Positions 17,715 to 26,637 of a DNA stretch of 64,000 nucleotides are shown here, in pieces. Position 1 is the stretch's first letter; every line of letters begins with the position of its first letter. The DNA comes from Hahella sp. HN01 (lineage in GTDB: Bacteria > Pseudomonadota > Gammaproteobacteria > Pseudomonadales > Oleiphilaceae). The translations under genes were made by a program, and so were the position numbers. Where the stretch lies: contig NZ_JAHMIN010000008.1 in assembly GCF_018986435.1 (NCBI RefSeq), positions 261 to 64,260 on the forward strand. The letters run 5' to 3'. The notes under the pieces are model-generated. The model was not told where the DNA came from. It searched no databases and worked only from the letters and a program-made list of their open reading frames with translations.

Positions 17715-17745
17715 GCAAGAAAAACGCCCCTTTGAAAGAGGCGTT
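17715..17745 (-). terminator. Rho-independent terminator of the MvaT gene
   Basis: On the minus strand AACGCCTCTTT pairs with AAAGGGGCGTT (11-bp stem, one mismatch, very short loop) and is followed by TTTCTT. It sits 35 nt after the stop of the H-NS-family gene and separates it from the toxin region. Confidence 0.9.
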
Positions 17746-17779
17746 ATATCTAGAATTGGTGTGGAGCTTTCAGGAAAGA

Positions 17780-18142
17780 TTAAGAGACTAACCAGCTTTC
17801 AACTTTTTCTTTGCCGAATTTCTCTTTCCACTCATTCAGCACTTTGTGGTTTCCGCCGCGAGTCTCAACCGTTTCCCCTGTTTTGGGATTCTTATATACT
17901 TTTAACGGACGAGTGCCGCGACGTTTGTCGGACGCCGACGCTTTAGAGGCCGCTTTCCCGCCACCGCCAAGCAGATTGACCACTTCATCCGGTGAGACTT
18001 CATATTTGGCCATCAAGTCTTCCAGCTTCTTCTTGAACTCCAGACTCTTCTTCAGGCCTTCATCATTTTCAAGCGCTTCAAGCTTCTTCTTGAGGGCTTC
18101 AATTTCAGCCAGAGTATTCGCATACGCATTTATTTTTTTCAT
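17780..18142 (-). CDS. MvaT-family H-NS-like nucleoid protein
   Basis: This is a 120-residue protein. Residues 5-60 form a Lys/Glu-rich coiled coil (LEALENDEGLKKSLEFKKKL) for oligomerisation. A basic linker leads to a C-terminal DNA-binding domain with VYKNPKTGETVETRGGNHKVLNEWKEKFG, the MvaT/MvaU signature. Family members bind AT-rich DNA and silence horizontally acquired genes. The gene is monocistronic with its own terminator and borders the AT-rich toxin region. Pseudomonas carries more than one paralogue, so this may not be the only H-NS-type protein of the cell. Confidence 0.93.
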   Translation of the reverse strand: MKKINAYANTLAEIEALKKKLEALENDEGLKKSLEFKKKLEDLMAKYEVSPDEVVNLLGGGGKAASKASASDKRRGTRPLKVYKNPKTGETVETRGGNHKVLNEWKEKFGKEKVESWLVS

Positions 18143-18337
18143 TTTTTCCCCAAATTTTTATACGGTGAACTAACGGTTTAAAGTTAACTATCAAGCTCAT
18201 CTATTACGAGTTGAATAATGAGTATAGCCCACTTAATTTCAGCAATATACCGCTGGGAATATCAAAATATATGCGATGGCCAAGTGCGGTTTGGGAGTAT
18301 GAGCAACAAGTATTAAGAGACTCGTTGCTCTAAATTA

Positions 18338-19231
18338 TTAAGCCTGTTCAGTTGCCGTCGCGGGCTTCTTTACAGGCGTCCTCATAGATAGAAATATTCC
18401 TGAAACCGTCACCAGCATAGCGACCAAAGCAAGCGCGTCCTGCTCTTCACCTAAAAATATCCAGGCCATAATACTTGCAGAAATAGGCGTGGACATCCCT
18501 ATTATGTTGTGAAGGGTTGGGTTCAACTTCATAGATGATAGGTTGTTCAGCATATTTGGGACAAAGGTGGCGATAACGCCAAGTCCAAGTAGATAAGAAA
18601 TATTAGGTGAGGTGATGGCGCCAGACGCGCTCTGGAGAAAAAGCGCGGGACTCAACAGAATGACGCCTAACAACAGTGTATTGTTATTAATATTGGCGGC
18701 ATCTACGGAGCGCCCTTTTCCAACGCTCTCCCAAACAATGAACGAAAAGGCCGCCCTCAAAATAGCGGCGCTGAGCGCACAGACGCCACCCACTATAATC
18801 GCATCCGTACTGTACCCTTCTCCAGCATAGTCCTTGCCGTAGAAGTAAAGCATGAGTCCTATGAAGGCGATGACAAAGCCCAGTATCTCATTACGATGAA
18901 ATTCACCTTTAATAAACAGTCGTAGTAAAAACGTGAATAAAGGAGCTAGCGCAATAAGCAGCGCCGCCACGGCGACTGGCGCGTAAAAGAATGAATAGGT
19001 CGCCAGTACATAATAGGCGGTCATCATCAAGGCTAATGCATACTCGCTGTATGAGCGTTGCTGGAGAGGCGTAAATTGAAACTTGGCTCTGCTTTGAACA
19101 AAGAGAAGCCCGAATAAGAAGGCGATGAGAAAACGCCCCCAGATAATGTACGGGACGCTCAAACCATCAATAAACTTAACGAAAATTCCTGTCGAGGCCC
19201 ATAGGGTGGCGCAAAGAAAGCTGTAAAGCAT
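18338..19231 (-). CDS. EamA/DMT-family transporter
   Basis: This is a 297-residue integral membrane protein with about ten hydrophobic helices and two EamA repeats. It begins MLYSFLCATLWASTGIFVKF and has the matching second-half motif around FVIWESVGKGRS and LGVIATFVPNMLNNLSSMKL. Family members export amino acids or other metabolites across the inner membrane; the substrate here cannot be told. An AGG-containing ribosome site precedes the ATG. It is transcribed away from the neighbouring 567-residue gene by 115 nt on the same strand and is probably monocistronic. Confidence 0.9.
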   Translation of the reverse strand: MLYSFLCATLWASTGIFVKFIDGLSVPYIIWGRFLIAFLFGLLFVQSRAKFQFTPLQQRSYSEYALALMMTAYYVLATYSFFYAPVAVAALLIALAPLFTFLLRLFIKGEFHRNEILGFVIAFIGLMLYFYGKDYAGEGYSTDAIIVGGVCALSAAILRAAFSFIVWESVGKGRSVDAANINNNTLLLGVILLSPALFLQSASGAITSPNISYLLGLGVIATFVPNMLNNLSSMKLNPTLHNIIGMSTPISASIMAWIFLGEEQDALALVAMLVTVSGIFLSMRTPVKKPATATEQA

Positions 19232-19346
19232 CTACCTGTCCTTGTTAACGATGATTCCGTGATTTTGTTTATTCAGTGACTGAACAAACTTTTCATCTGC
19301 TTGAGTGGGGTAGGCGTCCATCATGCCTTATCACTGAGTCCTAGTG

Positions 19347-21050
19347 TTAATAAATTTGCTGTCGAATCGTCTTCGCTATCTCGGACGGCATATCCAGCCA
19401 CTGTACCGGCGCTCCTTCCCAGTGAAACGCGGATTCCGCCATTTCTCGTATAAGGGAAACGTTTATCAGCGGTTTGCCGGAAGCGATGCTGGCGGCGGCC
19501 TGCCTCAGCAGCTCAATCTCCTTGCGACTTCCTTTTCGCTCGTGAAGGAAGCAAGCCAAGAGGACGCAGCGCTCCAGCCAGCTTTCTCGTTGCGGCTCCA
19601 GGCATTCAAGGATTAGCGCCTCACTTGTTGGGTGCTGGCCTGTCCATTCCGACCTTAACCAAGGTTGCGTCAGGCTACGCATGTCTTGCGCAAAGTCCCA
19701 TTGATCCGCAGGCAGTTCTCCCGCATCCGTCAGCGTTTCAATGAGGTCGTCCATATTCATGGCGTCTGGCAGTGACCACTCCCCTTCAACATGGCTGATC
19801 AACCAAAGCAGTTCCGGCGCCGGTAGCGTTCCCGAATCGCGATTTTTCAGTAGGAAGTGGCGAATGATTTTTTGCAGGGTAAAAAGGGAGAGTTCGCCAA
19901 GGTGAAAATGGTGTTTGCCGCCCTCAATGTGATGTTCAAGCGACTCTAATTCCGGGAATACCAACACGCCGCCCTTAGTGACGCCAACGCCCTGTTGCAG
20001 GCGAGCGCTCCAGATCTTCCAGGCGTCTTCATGACGTAGCGCCAGGACGGCATAGAACGCCCCCTGAGAATCAAATGGGGAGACATAGACCCCTAGTATC
20101 TCCGCCTTGCTGGAAGGCGTCACAGCGCCGCCCACACGAAGGCGCTGCAATCCCTTCACCACCATGTCGGTAAGCTCTCTATCCTCCTCAGGCAGCCATT
20201 TACGCGCAGCCACTAACCGGGCTAGGTCCGTTTCATTGGCGAGAGCCTGACACTCCGGCGATAACCAAGCTTCAATGGCCCCCTGTCGGTTTTTCCTGAT
20301 CGGGTCCATGGTCAGCAACGCCGCGCAGTCGCGCCAGGGCGTTTCGAGGCTTAACAGCGCTGGCACATAAAGCGCCGTTGCGCCTTCGGGCATTTGCGCT
20401 CCTAGATGGGTCAACACTTGCAGCAAATCCCACTCGGTTTTACAGCCATTAATCTCGACCAGCTCCAGGATGGCTCTCGCCATCGATTCGGTCGTGGGAG
20501 CGCCAATGAACGGCGGGCTGTCTTCAACTTCTTTCTCGTTAATTCGAAATATCACGTCTTCTCTGATTTCGAGTCTGGCGTAGGTGGCACATTGTATGAT
20601 TCTTCGCAGCCTCATCGTGTCCACGCCAGCTTCCAACGCAAGCCATAGCTGCTCATCAACCCAAATGCTAATTTCCGCCAACCGGTTGGGGTTTGGACAG
20701 CGATCTGTCACCGCATTCATCACCGCCATAAGCGAGGCGAACGCCAAGTCGGCGATAACCTCGCTCTCATCCAGGCAATCCGTGGCGCAGATGACCGCCA
20801 TCAGCGCTTGCAGCATGTCTTCTTCGTTGTCCGTCACCTGTTCCAGCGCGCGCAGCGTGATCATTAAGAGATCCCGTATTCCGCCTTTCTCGTGCTCGTT
20901 GGCGAAGGTTCTGAGCATGTCGCAAATAAAGTCCTGTCTGGAGTCTGTCACGAGGGCGGTCCAAAAGTGTGGGAGTGAAGGCGGAACCTTAATTAAGTCG
21001 GTGGAACCGTACAATACGGAGCCAAAAAAGTTTATTCGCGTCGCCAGCAT
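19347..21050 (-). CDS. Hypothetical protein, 567 aa, unrecognised
   Basis: A large soluble protein rich in Leu, Glu, Ala and Trp, with no signal peptide, membrane span or nucleotide-binding motif visible. The pattern of Leu-rich helices suggests an all-alpha, HEAT-like or repeat scaffold. A tract around residues 365-395 (VFPELESLEHHIEGGKHHFHLGEL) is His-rich. The codon usage is like neighbouring core genes, so it is a real gene, but the start is uncertain: the first ATG has no clear ribosome site. No functional partner is nearby; the PH-domain gene is divergent, starting 131 nt away. Confidence 0.75.
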   Translation of the reverse strand: MLATRINFFGSVLYGSTDLIKVPPSLPHFWTALVTDSRQDFICDMLRTFANEHEKGGIRDLLMITLRALEQVTDNEEDMLQALMAVICATDCLDESEVIADLAFASLMAVMNAVTDRCPNPNRLAEISIWVDEQLWLALEAGVDTMRLRRIIQCATYARLEIREDVIFRINEKEVEDSPPFIGAPTTESMARAILELVEINGCKTEWDLLQVLTHLGAQMPEGATALYVPALLSLETPWRDCAALLTMDPIRKNRQGAIEAWLSPECQALANETDLARLVAARKWLPEEDRELTDMVVKGLQRLRVGGAVTPSSKAEILGVYVSPFDSQGAFYAVLALRHEDAWKIWSARLQQGVGVTKGGVLVFPELESLEHHIEGGKHHFHLGELSLFTLQKIIRHFLLKNRDSGTLPAPELLWLISHVEGEWSLPDAMNMDDLIETLTDAGELPADQWDFAQDMRSLTQPWLRSEWTGQHPTSEALILECLEPQRESWLERCVLLACFLHERKGSRKEIELLRQAAASIASGKPLINVSLIREMAESAFHWEGAPVQWLDMPSEIAKTIRQQIY

Positions 21051-21181
21051 ATATGGCGATAGTTAACCATCTTTCCACCCTTTCATCTCTGTTAGGCAAG
21101 ACCAACGCATTTCTTATAATATGCCTGCCCGGCGGAAAGTTGTTTCGCCATCTATCGTCATGCACCACAAGGAGAATGTAA

Positions 21182-21631
21182 GTGGCTTCCTACGTTAATA
21201 ATAATCTTATCAATGGCGAGTATGTGATCTATGAGGGCAAGGTCAGCGTTTGGTCGCTATGGCCTCGAATAGTAATTGGTTTAATTTTGCTTGGCGTCTT
21301 TGGGTTAGGATTGTTGTTCTGGCTTTCCGCCGCCATTAGCTATCTAACGACAGAGTTGGTAATCACCAACAAGAGAATTATCGCCAAGTTTGGCTTCATC
21401 AGACGCAATACGATTGAGATGGCGGTGATTAAGGTCGAGAGCATCCAGGTCCATCAAAGCATATTGGGCCGATTGCTAAATTACGGCAGTATTATCGTTT
21501 CCGGCGCTGGCAATCCCAAAGCCCCAATTCCAGGCGTTTCCAAGCCGCTGCTGTTCAGAAAGGCGTTTTTTGAAATGCAGGAAACAAAGCAAGGCGAGCC
21601 ATTAGAATCTCCTAGGCTTATTGCTTCCTAA
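21182..21631 (+). CDS. PH (bPH2/YdbT-like) domain membrane protein
   Basis: This is a 149-residue protein starting at GTG with AAGGAG seven bases upstream. Residues 24-52 are hydrophobic and form one or two membrane helices (IVIGLILLGVFGLGLLFWLSA). They are followed by the bacterial PH motif: TTELVITNKRIIAKFGFIRR, then EMAVIKVESIQVHQSILGRLLNYGSIIVSG. Proteins of this type sit in the cytoplasmic membrane; their ligand is mostly unknown. It is divergent from the 567-residue gene and converges with a small gene 2 nt from its stop. Confidence 0.88.
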   Translation: MASYVNNNLINGEYVIYEGKVSVWSLWPRIVIGLILLGVFGLGLLFWLSAAISYLTTELVITNKRIIAKFGFIRRNTIEMAVIKVESIQVHQSILGRLLNYGSIIVSGAGNPKAPIPGVSKPLLFRKAFFEMQETKQGEPLESPRLIAS

Positions 21632-21633
21632 AA

Positions 21634-21846
21634 TCATAATTCTTGTTGGCGAGCCCGCACCTTGGCGCGAGTGTCATAGGCCTTTTGCAAAACATAACCT
21701 AGTTGCATTTGTAACTGTGGGTCGCTCGTTAGGTAGCGAATAACAAGATTGGCGGTTTCCGGCTTTTCCGCCAGAGCTTCAAGGCGGGACAACTGAAACT
21801 TAAGGTCTTCGATATTCAAGAATTTATTGAGTAAAGACGGTGACAT
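21634..21846 (-). CDS. Small hypothetical protein (70 aa)
   Basis: The frame is open to 22014, but an ATG at 21846 with AAAGGA six bases upstream is the likely start, giving 70 residues beginning MSPSLLNKFLNIEDLKF. It is helical and charged with no membrane segment. No family is recognised. Its stop lies almost against the stop of the convergent PH-domain gene. Confidence 0.6.
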   Translation of the reverse strand: MSPSLLNKFLNIEDLKFQLSRLEALAEKPETANLVIRYLTSDPQLQMQLGYVLQKAYDTRAKVRARQQEL

Positions 21847-22174
21847 GAACGGTCCTTTGTTGCGCAACATCAGCAAGCGGACACGGGGCAAGCGTAACCC
21901 TTCACCTGAAACATATAAGTCAGGCTTACAACGAGGTAAGTAGACGATGAGGGACAAAAAGCCGAGGTAAAGATCGATATCATTGCGATGGTCTATCCGG
22001 GACGCTGGGAACATTTTCCTTTTGCGCGAGAATATACTCCCGAATATTGGGAATCAATACCCAGATTTTCTAATTCCCTGTTACGACAGGAGAAAAGCAA
22101 CACGTAAACTTCATCACCCAGTTACGAACAAGAGCAACGAATTACCGACTCAGGAAGACAGTTTAAGGACACAT

Positions 22175-22870
22175 ATGGATTTCTTTCATATTACGGATCA
22201 GCAGTTATACCAATCTCATTCCGGCGATTTCACTGATGACCTGGATTTCTATCTGAAGTTTTGCCAAGGGCATTCAACCCTAGAGTTATTCGCAGGATAC
22301 GGGCGAGTCAGCAATCATTTAACCAGTCATGGCGTGGAGCTTGAGACGGTAGAGATCAGTCCCTTCTTCTCGGATCAAATACAACTGCCATCATCGAGGA
22401 AGCATGTCTGCGACGTCAGGACTTTCAGCAGCCCCAAGCGATTCAGTCGCCTGTTTGCCGCCTACAATTCATTTTGTCTATTCACCAATGATGTTGATTT
22501 GCGAGGATTGTTCCGGCTGATCGATCAACACCTGGAGCCGGGAGGACGCGCATCCCTAAACTACTATCATCCAGATTATTGGGGAGAGGCAGTGGAAGGC
22601 GACTTTGAACTAAATGGTCAGTGGGTGAATTATATTCCTGCGTTTGACTTGTCCAGACGTAATGAAAAGCAAGGCATTTGGACGGACATTTATTCCGTTG
22701 ACGAGGGCGCACGTGAATGCTCGCTCTCCGTCAGAATCGTCGAGGACGAGCGAGACCTGCTCCCCTTTCTGGAAGGGCTTAATCTCACCCTCATACAACG
22801 TGTTGAGAATTTTAATAGAGACAACGTAGTTGAACCGGGATGGATAGATTTCATATTCGAAAAGTACTGA
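22175..22870 (+). CDS. Class I SAM-dependent methyltransferase
   Basis: The ATG at 22175 follows AAGGA and is preferred over an upstream in-frame start at 21983, giving 231 residues. SAM-binding motif I is STLELFAGYGRVSNHL (about residues 34-49). An acidic residue ends the next strand (ETVEIS), and a DLRGLFRLIDQHLEPGGRASL segment matches the post-motif region. The substrate is unknown. Its 3' end overlaps the start of the binding-protein gene by 31 nt, so it heads an operon with a two-component system; whether it works with that system is unclear. Confidence 0.82.
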   Translation: MDFFHITDQQLYQSHSGDFTDDLDFYLKFCQGHSTLELFAGYGRVSNHLTSHGVELETVEISPFFSDQIQLPSSRKHVCDVRTFSSPKRFSRLFAAYNSFCLFTNDVDLRGLFRLIDQHLEPGGRASLNYYHPDYWGEAVEGDFELNGQWVNYIPAFDLSRRNEKQGIWTDIYSVDEGARECSLSVRIVEDERDLLPFLEGLNLTLIQRVENFNRDNVVEPGWIDFIFEKY

Positions 22871-23850
22871 CCTCCACGCTGCTGTTCGGCGTACTGATAG
22901 GTCATGCCAACGCCCGCCCCGTGAATATTCTCACGTGGTGGGGGTATCTCAATGCGCCAAGTTTGATGGATGAAATTGGGCGCGCCTGCGGCGCAGAGAT
23001 TTCCTATGATGATTACTACACCAACCAAGAGTTTCTATCACGCCTGGACGGTGATCGCTATGACATCATTATTCACTCGGATGTGGTTTACGACTTCACC
23101 AAAGATATCGTCGCCCAAGCGCCACGGGTTAACCTGAGCCAAATCAGCGATCGCTATCACCCAGCTGTCAAGCAGCGCTTCATTGGGGATGGATATACCG
23201 AAAATACTGCGCTGTTCCAATTGTCCTTAACTGGTTTTTTGTGGAACCGAAACACTTTCAGTGTTGATGAATCGCAACAGATTGAAGATATATTTCAAGC
23301 CGCCAAAGGGAAACGCATCGTGGTGATTGACGATGCGATTGAAGTGGCGAATCTCGTCGCCAAGGCTCACAGTCCCAATGGCTTACGGCGAATAGAAACG
23401 CTGGTGGGCGACTCACAGTTCGTTATTACCAACAGCCTTGGAAAAATCTTTTCCGATGCGAGTTTCTCTTTCGCTTACACATGGAGCGGCGCGGCGCTGA
23501 GCAAGCTGCGCAACAATCCTCATTTGCGCTTCACTATACATCCCTCGTTATCGCACATCTCCCGCGATTTGATTACCGCACTTAGCGCTGACAAAGTAGC
23601 TGTGTGCGTGGCGAAAGCGCTCTCCAGCGAGTCTTTTCTCAATGGGTTGATGTTAACCACCAAATACTACTCGCCCTTTCTGAGCGTTAGGCCAGACGAT
23701 ATTGAGGACAAACTCTTTGCGCACGACTACACGCAGTTCTTACAGCACATTGATGCACTGCCCTGGCTCCAGCGTTATCCCACAGAGCAATATAACCAAC
23801 TAGAGGAAGAATGGTTGATGATAAAACTGCAGTTGGGGCATACGCTTTGA
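22840..23850 (+). CDS. PotD-like periplasmic solute-binding protein linked to a two-component system
   Basis: This is a 336-residue protein with a signal peptide (about 1-25, ending HANA). The mature start NILTWWGYLNAPSLMDEIGRACGAEI resembles the polyamine-binding PotD/PotF family, which opens with an NWxxY-type strand and then a Thr/Ser-rich ligand loop. No permease or ATPase gene is nearby. Instead the gene overlaps a histidine-kinase gene by 40 nt, so it probably serves as a ligand-sensing partner of the kinase rather than as a transporter component. The ligand may be a polyamine or another small cation; this is inference. Confidence 0.78.
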   Translation: MDRFHIRKVLTSTLLFGVLIGHANARPVNILTWWGYLNAPSLMDEIGRACGAEISYDDYYTNQEFLSRLDGDRYDIIIHSDVVYDFTKDIVAQAPRVNLSQISDRYHPAVKQRFIGDGYTENTALFQLSLTGFLWNRNTFSVDESQQIEDIFQAAKGKRIVVIDDAIEVANLVAKAHSPNGLRRIETLVGDSQFVITNSLGKIFSDASFSFAYTWSGAALSKLRNNPHLRFTIHPSLSHISRDLITALSADKVAVCVAKALSSESFLNGLMLTTKYYSPFLSVRPDDIEDKLFAHDYTQFLQHIDALPWLQRYPTEQYNQLEEEWLMIKLQLGHTL

Positions 23851-25334
23851 AAAGAGAGAGGACGCTCAGCTCGGTTGAAAATGAGTTATCGCTTTCCGTG
23901 TTGCTGTTTGGCGCGTCGATTTCGGTTATCTCCATCGTCATCTATGCCTTTTTGTATTTCGAATACCGCGCCTCGGCGATAGATGACGCCCAAGAGGATT
24001 TGACCTCTTCTGTTCAGATCTATACCAACAACCTGCTTAACCGCATGGCTATCATCGCCAGCTCTTCAGAGTTTATTGAATTTGTGCGTTCTGGACCGAT
24101 CACCCGAAGTCAACGTAATAAGCGTTTTATTGAGTTGATGACGCGTATCCCCAGGGACGACATCAGCGGCTTTCTGATTAAGAACCAAGGCGATGAAAAA
24201 ATCTTTTCATTCGGGACCGCGACCAGCGATTACCTCTCAACGGAAATTTGTTATCTAGGCTATGTATTGAGTCCTGCCTTTGGGCAATGTGAAGCGACCG
24301 TCACCCTGTATTTAGACCGCAATAATGTCATTGATAAGATTAAGAGCATTAACTCAAACATCGCCCTGTGCGACCAGTGTGATGGCATTGATACGCTAAG
24401 CTATGACAGCGAATTTGGATTGATTGTCGAGTCCGCCGTAAATCTTCCCATAGAAATAAAGCCCAATTTCGATTGGCGCTTCTATCTGTTCGTCGTTATC
24501 ACTTTCATTGCGCTCCTGATATTCGCCATCTGCTCCCGCGCGATGATCGCCAGTGTATTTCGCAGAGAAATCATCGCGCCCCTCACGTATCCCTTTAACC
24601 TGAGCAACGACCCGCGCAAGTTGCCGGTAAAGGAGATCCTAGATATCCGGGATGCGCGTAACCTGCTGCATCTGCAGAAACATATTGAAGACACTGAAAA
24701 GCGCAAAATCGCTAATGAAATTCATGATCTGCTTGGCGCTTCGTTAATGCGCTTACGTTGGGACGTAGAGATCGCCGCCGACGGTGCCGACACACAATCC
24801 GACGCTAACAGGCTTACTGCCATCCTGGAGCGAGTGGACGGGTTAATCTCCACCACGACCCACATCATCGAACGGCTCAGGCCTGAAATTCTCGATACGC
24901 TTGGCTTACAGGAAGCTATAAGGCGCACCATTGAAGAATGGCGAGAAAAGCTACCGACACGCCGCTATGAGGCGTATATCGACATTCCAGAAAATTTACC
25001 CGACGCCGTCAGCCACGCTCTATTTTGCATAGTTGAAGAAGCCTTGGTGAACGTCGCCAAGCACTCCCAAGCGACGGAAGTTAGCGTTAGCCTGGACGTG
25101 GACAAAACGGCTTCTCCACATTGCCTTCGCCTATGCATCAGGGATAATGGCGTTGGCGTACCTCCCGCAGGCGGTAGCGGCGGGCACGGTTTAACCTCCA
25201 TGAAGGAGCGAGCGATAGCGCTAAGAGGCCAGTTCTGGATTGAGCAACAACCTGAAACAGGCGCCGCCATCCATGTACGCCTCCCCATACAATTACCTGA
25301 AATGATGGACCCTCAGACGATATTAACGCCATGA
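23811..25334 (+). CDS. NarL-type sensor histidine kinase
   Basis: This is a 507-residue protein. GAGGA precedes the ATG. Two membrane helices (about 29-51 and 224-246) flank a periplasmic sensor region of about 170 residues that includes a CDQC pair. The HisKA_3 dimerisation box reads RKIANEIHDLLGASLMRLRW with phospho-acceptor His at about 305. The ATPase domain has an N-box (VEEALVNVAKHSQA), G1 box (DNGVGVPP) and G2 box (GHGLTSMKERA). It lies between the binding-protein gene and the response-regulator gene, overlapping both, and it very likely phosphorylates the latter. Confidence 0.93.
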   Translation: MVDDKTAVGAYALKRERTLSSVENELSLSVLLFGASISVISIVIYAFLYFEYRASAIDDAQEDLTSSVQIYTNNLLNRMAIIASSSEFIEFVRSGPITRSQRNKRFIELMTRIPRDDISGFLIKNQGDEKIFSFGTATSDYLSTEICYLGYVLSPAFGQCEATVTLYLDRNNVIDKIKSINSNIALCDQCDGIDTLSYDSEFGLIVESAVNLPIEIKPNFDWRFYLFVVITFIALLIFAICSRAMIASVFRREIIAPLTYPFNLSNDPRKLPVKEILDIRDARNLLHLQKHIEDTEKRKIANEIHDLLGASLMRLRWDVEIAADGADTQSDANRLTAILERVDGLISTTTHIIERLRPEILDTLGLQEAIRRTIEEWREKLPTRRYEAYIDIPENLPDAVSHALFCIVEEALVNVAKHSQATEVSVSLDVDKTASPHCLRLCIRDNGVGVPPAGGSGGHGLTSMKERAIALRGQFWIEQQPETGAAIHVRLPIQLPEMMDPQTILTP

Positions 25335-25972
25335 CTAAGATAAACGTCTTTCTTGCTGACGATCACGATATCGTCATCAGCGGATTAAGGGATATGCTTT
25401 GCCAATATCCTCACATTGACGTCGTTGGGCACGCCTCAACTGAGGCGGATCTAATGGAGAACGCCAGCCGAGAGGATGTAAACGTGTTTGTTGTCGATCT
25501 TGGCTTCAAAGGGACCAAAGGGGATATCTCTCTTATCAGACGGTTGAAAGAGCGGAATGAGCACATTCGGGTTGTCATTTTTTCCATGCGAGAGAATATT
25601 CATACCATCTCCGGGTGCTACACCATGGGCGCGCAAGGCTATGTAAAAAAGAGCGCCAGCCTGAAACTGGTAGTAGAGGCGATAGAAACCGTTGCGCAAG
25701 GCGACGATTACTTCGCACCCGGCGTCTTGGAAAGCATCGGTATGAAAGCCGTGCGCGACCCATTGCGTAAACTGGATGACAGGGAAAAGCAGATTTTCCT
25801 AATGTTCGCTCAAGGCAGCGATATGACTGAAGTCGCCAGCGAGTTGAACCTGAGCGAAAAGCGGATCAACAATCTCATTACTGAGAAAATCAAACCCGTG
25901 CTTGGCGTCAGTCGAACAGGCTTCAGGGAATGCGCCATCAGGTTAGGGGTGATTGATGATATTGATGACTAG
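25331..25972 (+). CDS. NarL/FixJ-family response regulator
   Basis: This is a 213-residue protein with an ATGA overlap with the kinase stop. The receiver domain has the acidic pair D10-D11, phospho-acceptor D56 (FVVDLG), and the Lys at about 106-107 (YVKKSA). The C-terminal LuxR-type helix-turn-helix (about 145-205) starts KLDDREKQIFLMFAQGSDMTEV. The usual LuxR wording is partly altered (SEKRINNLITEKIKPVLGV), but the order of elements is intact. It is the expected output of the overlapping kinase gene. Its targets are not visible here. Confidence 0.93.
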   Translation: MTKINVFLADDHDIVISGLRDMLCQYPHIDVVGHASTEADLMENASREDVNVFVVDLGFKGTKGDISLIRRLKERNEHIRVVIFSMRENIHTISGCYTMGAQGYVKKSASLKLVVEAIETVAQGDDYFAPGVLESIGMKAVRDPLRKLDDREKQIFLMFAQGSDMTEVASELNLSEKRINNLITEKIKPVLGVSRTGFRECAIRLGVIDDIDD

Positions 25973-26252
25973 CGGAAGCCCTCTTTAAGAAGCTGCGTCG
26001 TCCGACAACACACCATGAAACTCTTTCAGATTCGCCAATTGAATGTTTTTCAGTCGCACATTACCAGATTGTAATGAAAATTTTTTGGTATGTGACATTT
26101 CAGGACATTGCGGGAAATTGAGTACTTTTTAGTTTCCTATATTTTCCATTTGTGCGACAAATAATCAAAAAATAGATCAAAAATCACTCTTTTTAGCCCT
26201 TCCTAGTACCTATAACCTTTTGTTTATATTGGTTTTTACTGAATTTGACTGA
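25973..26252. other. Intergenic region downstream of the response regulator
   Basis: About 280 bp of AT-rich sequence with no gene recognised. It marks the boundary between the two-component operon and the AlpA-headed island. I see no att-like repeat here. Confidence 0.4.
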
Positions 26253-26253
26253 T

Positions 26254-26291
26254 AGTATTCCAAGGCGTGACGAGTGGTCACGATTAATACT
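26254..26291 (+). promoter_or_regulatory. Nested inverted-repeat operator upstream of alpA-like gene
   Basis: An inner perfect repeat CGTGAC-GAGTG-GTCACG (26266-26282) lies inside an outer repeat AGTATT/AATACT. It is directly ahead of the AlpA-like start at 26310 and could be an autoregulatory operator. Confidence 0.6.
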
Positions 26292-26309
26292 GTAGGAGTC
26301 CAATGAAGT

Positions 26310-26531
26310 ATGGCAGAAATGATTTTCCGAATTAAAGAAACCACCAAGCTAACAGGCTTGTCTAGATCAACTATTTATGAACGCGTTGCCAACGGCAGCT
26401 TCCCGCCTCCGGTGCATTTAGGAGAAAGAGCAGTAGGTTGGTTTGAGTCATCCCTTGATGATTGGCAAGCCTCCCTAAAGGCTGGAGTACCTTACCAGCA
26501 ATGGGTCAATCGCAAAGAAACACATCATTAA
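26310..26531 (+). CDS. AlpA-family transcriptional regulator
   Basis: This is a 73-residue helix-turn-helix protein. It reads FRIKETTKLTGLSRSTIYER, then VANGSFPPPVHLGERAVGWFESSLDDW, the standard AlpA/MerR-like excisionase-type pattern. AlpA-type proteins in integrative elements often activate the integrase or excision genes, but no integrase lies nearby. A 10-codon frame starting at 26303 overlaps the start in another frame and may affect translation. A nested inverted repeat upstream may be its own operator. Confidence 0.9.
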   Translation: MAEMIFRIKETTKLTGLSRSTIYERVANGSFPPPVHLGERAVGWFESSLDDWQASLKAGVPYQQWVNRKETHH

Positions 26532-26637
26532 GGTTTGAGGGAAAGAAAGAGCATCACCCGTTACTGGCGCCAGAGAGGAGAGCTAATCGCTCTCTTCAAT
26601 TGAACAGCCTAACTCGTGATCAGTCGAGGAATATGAG

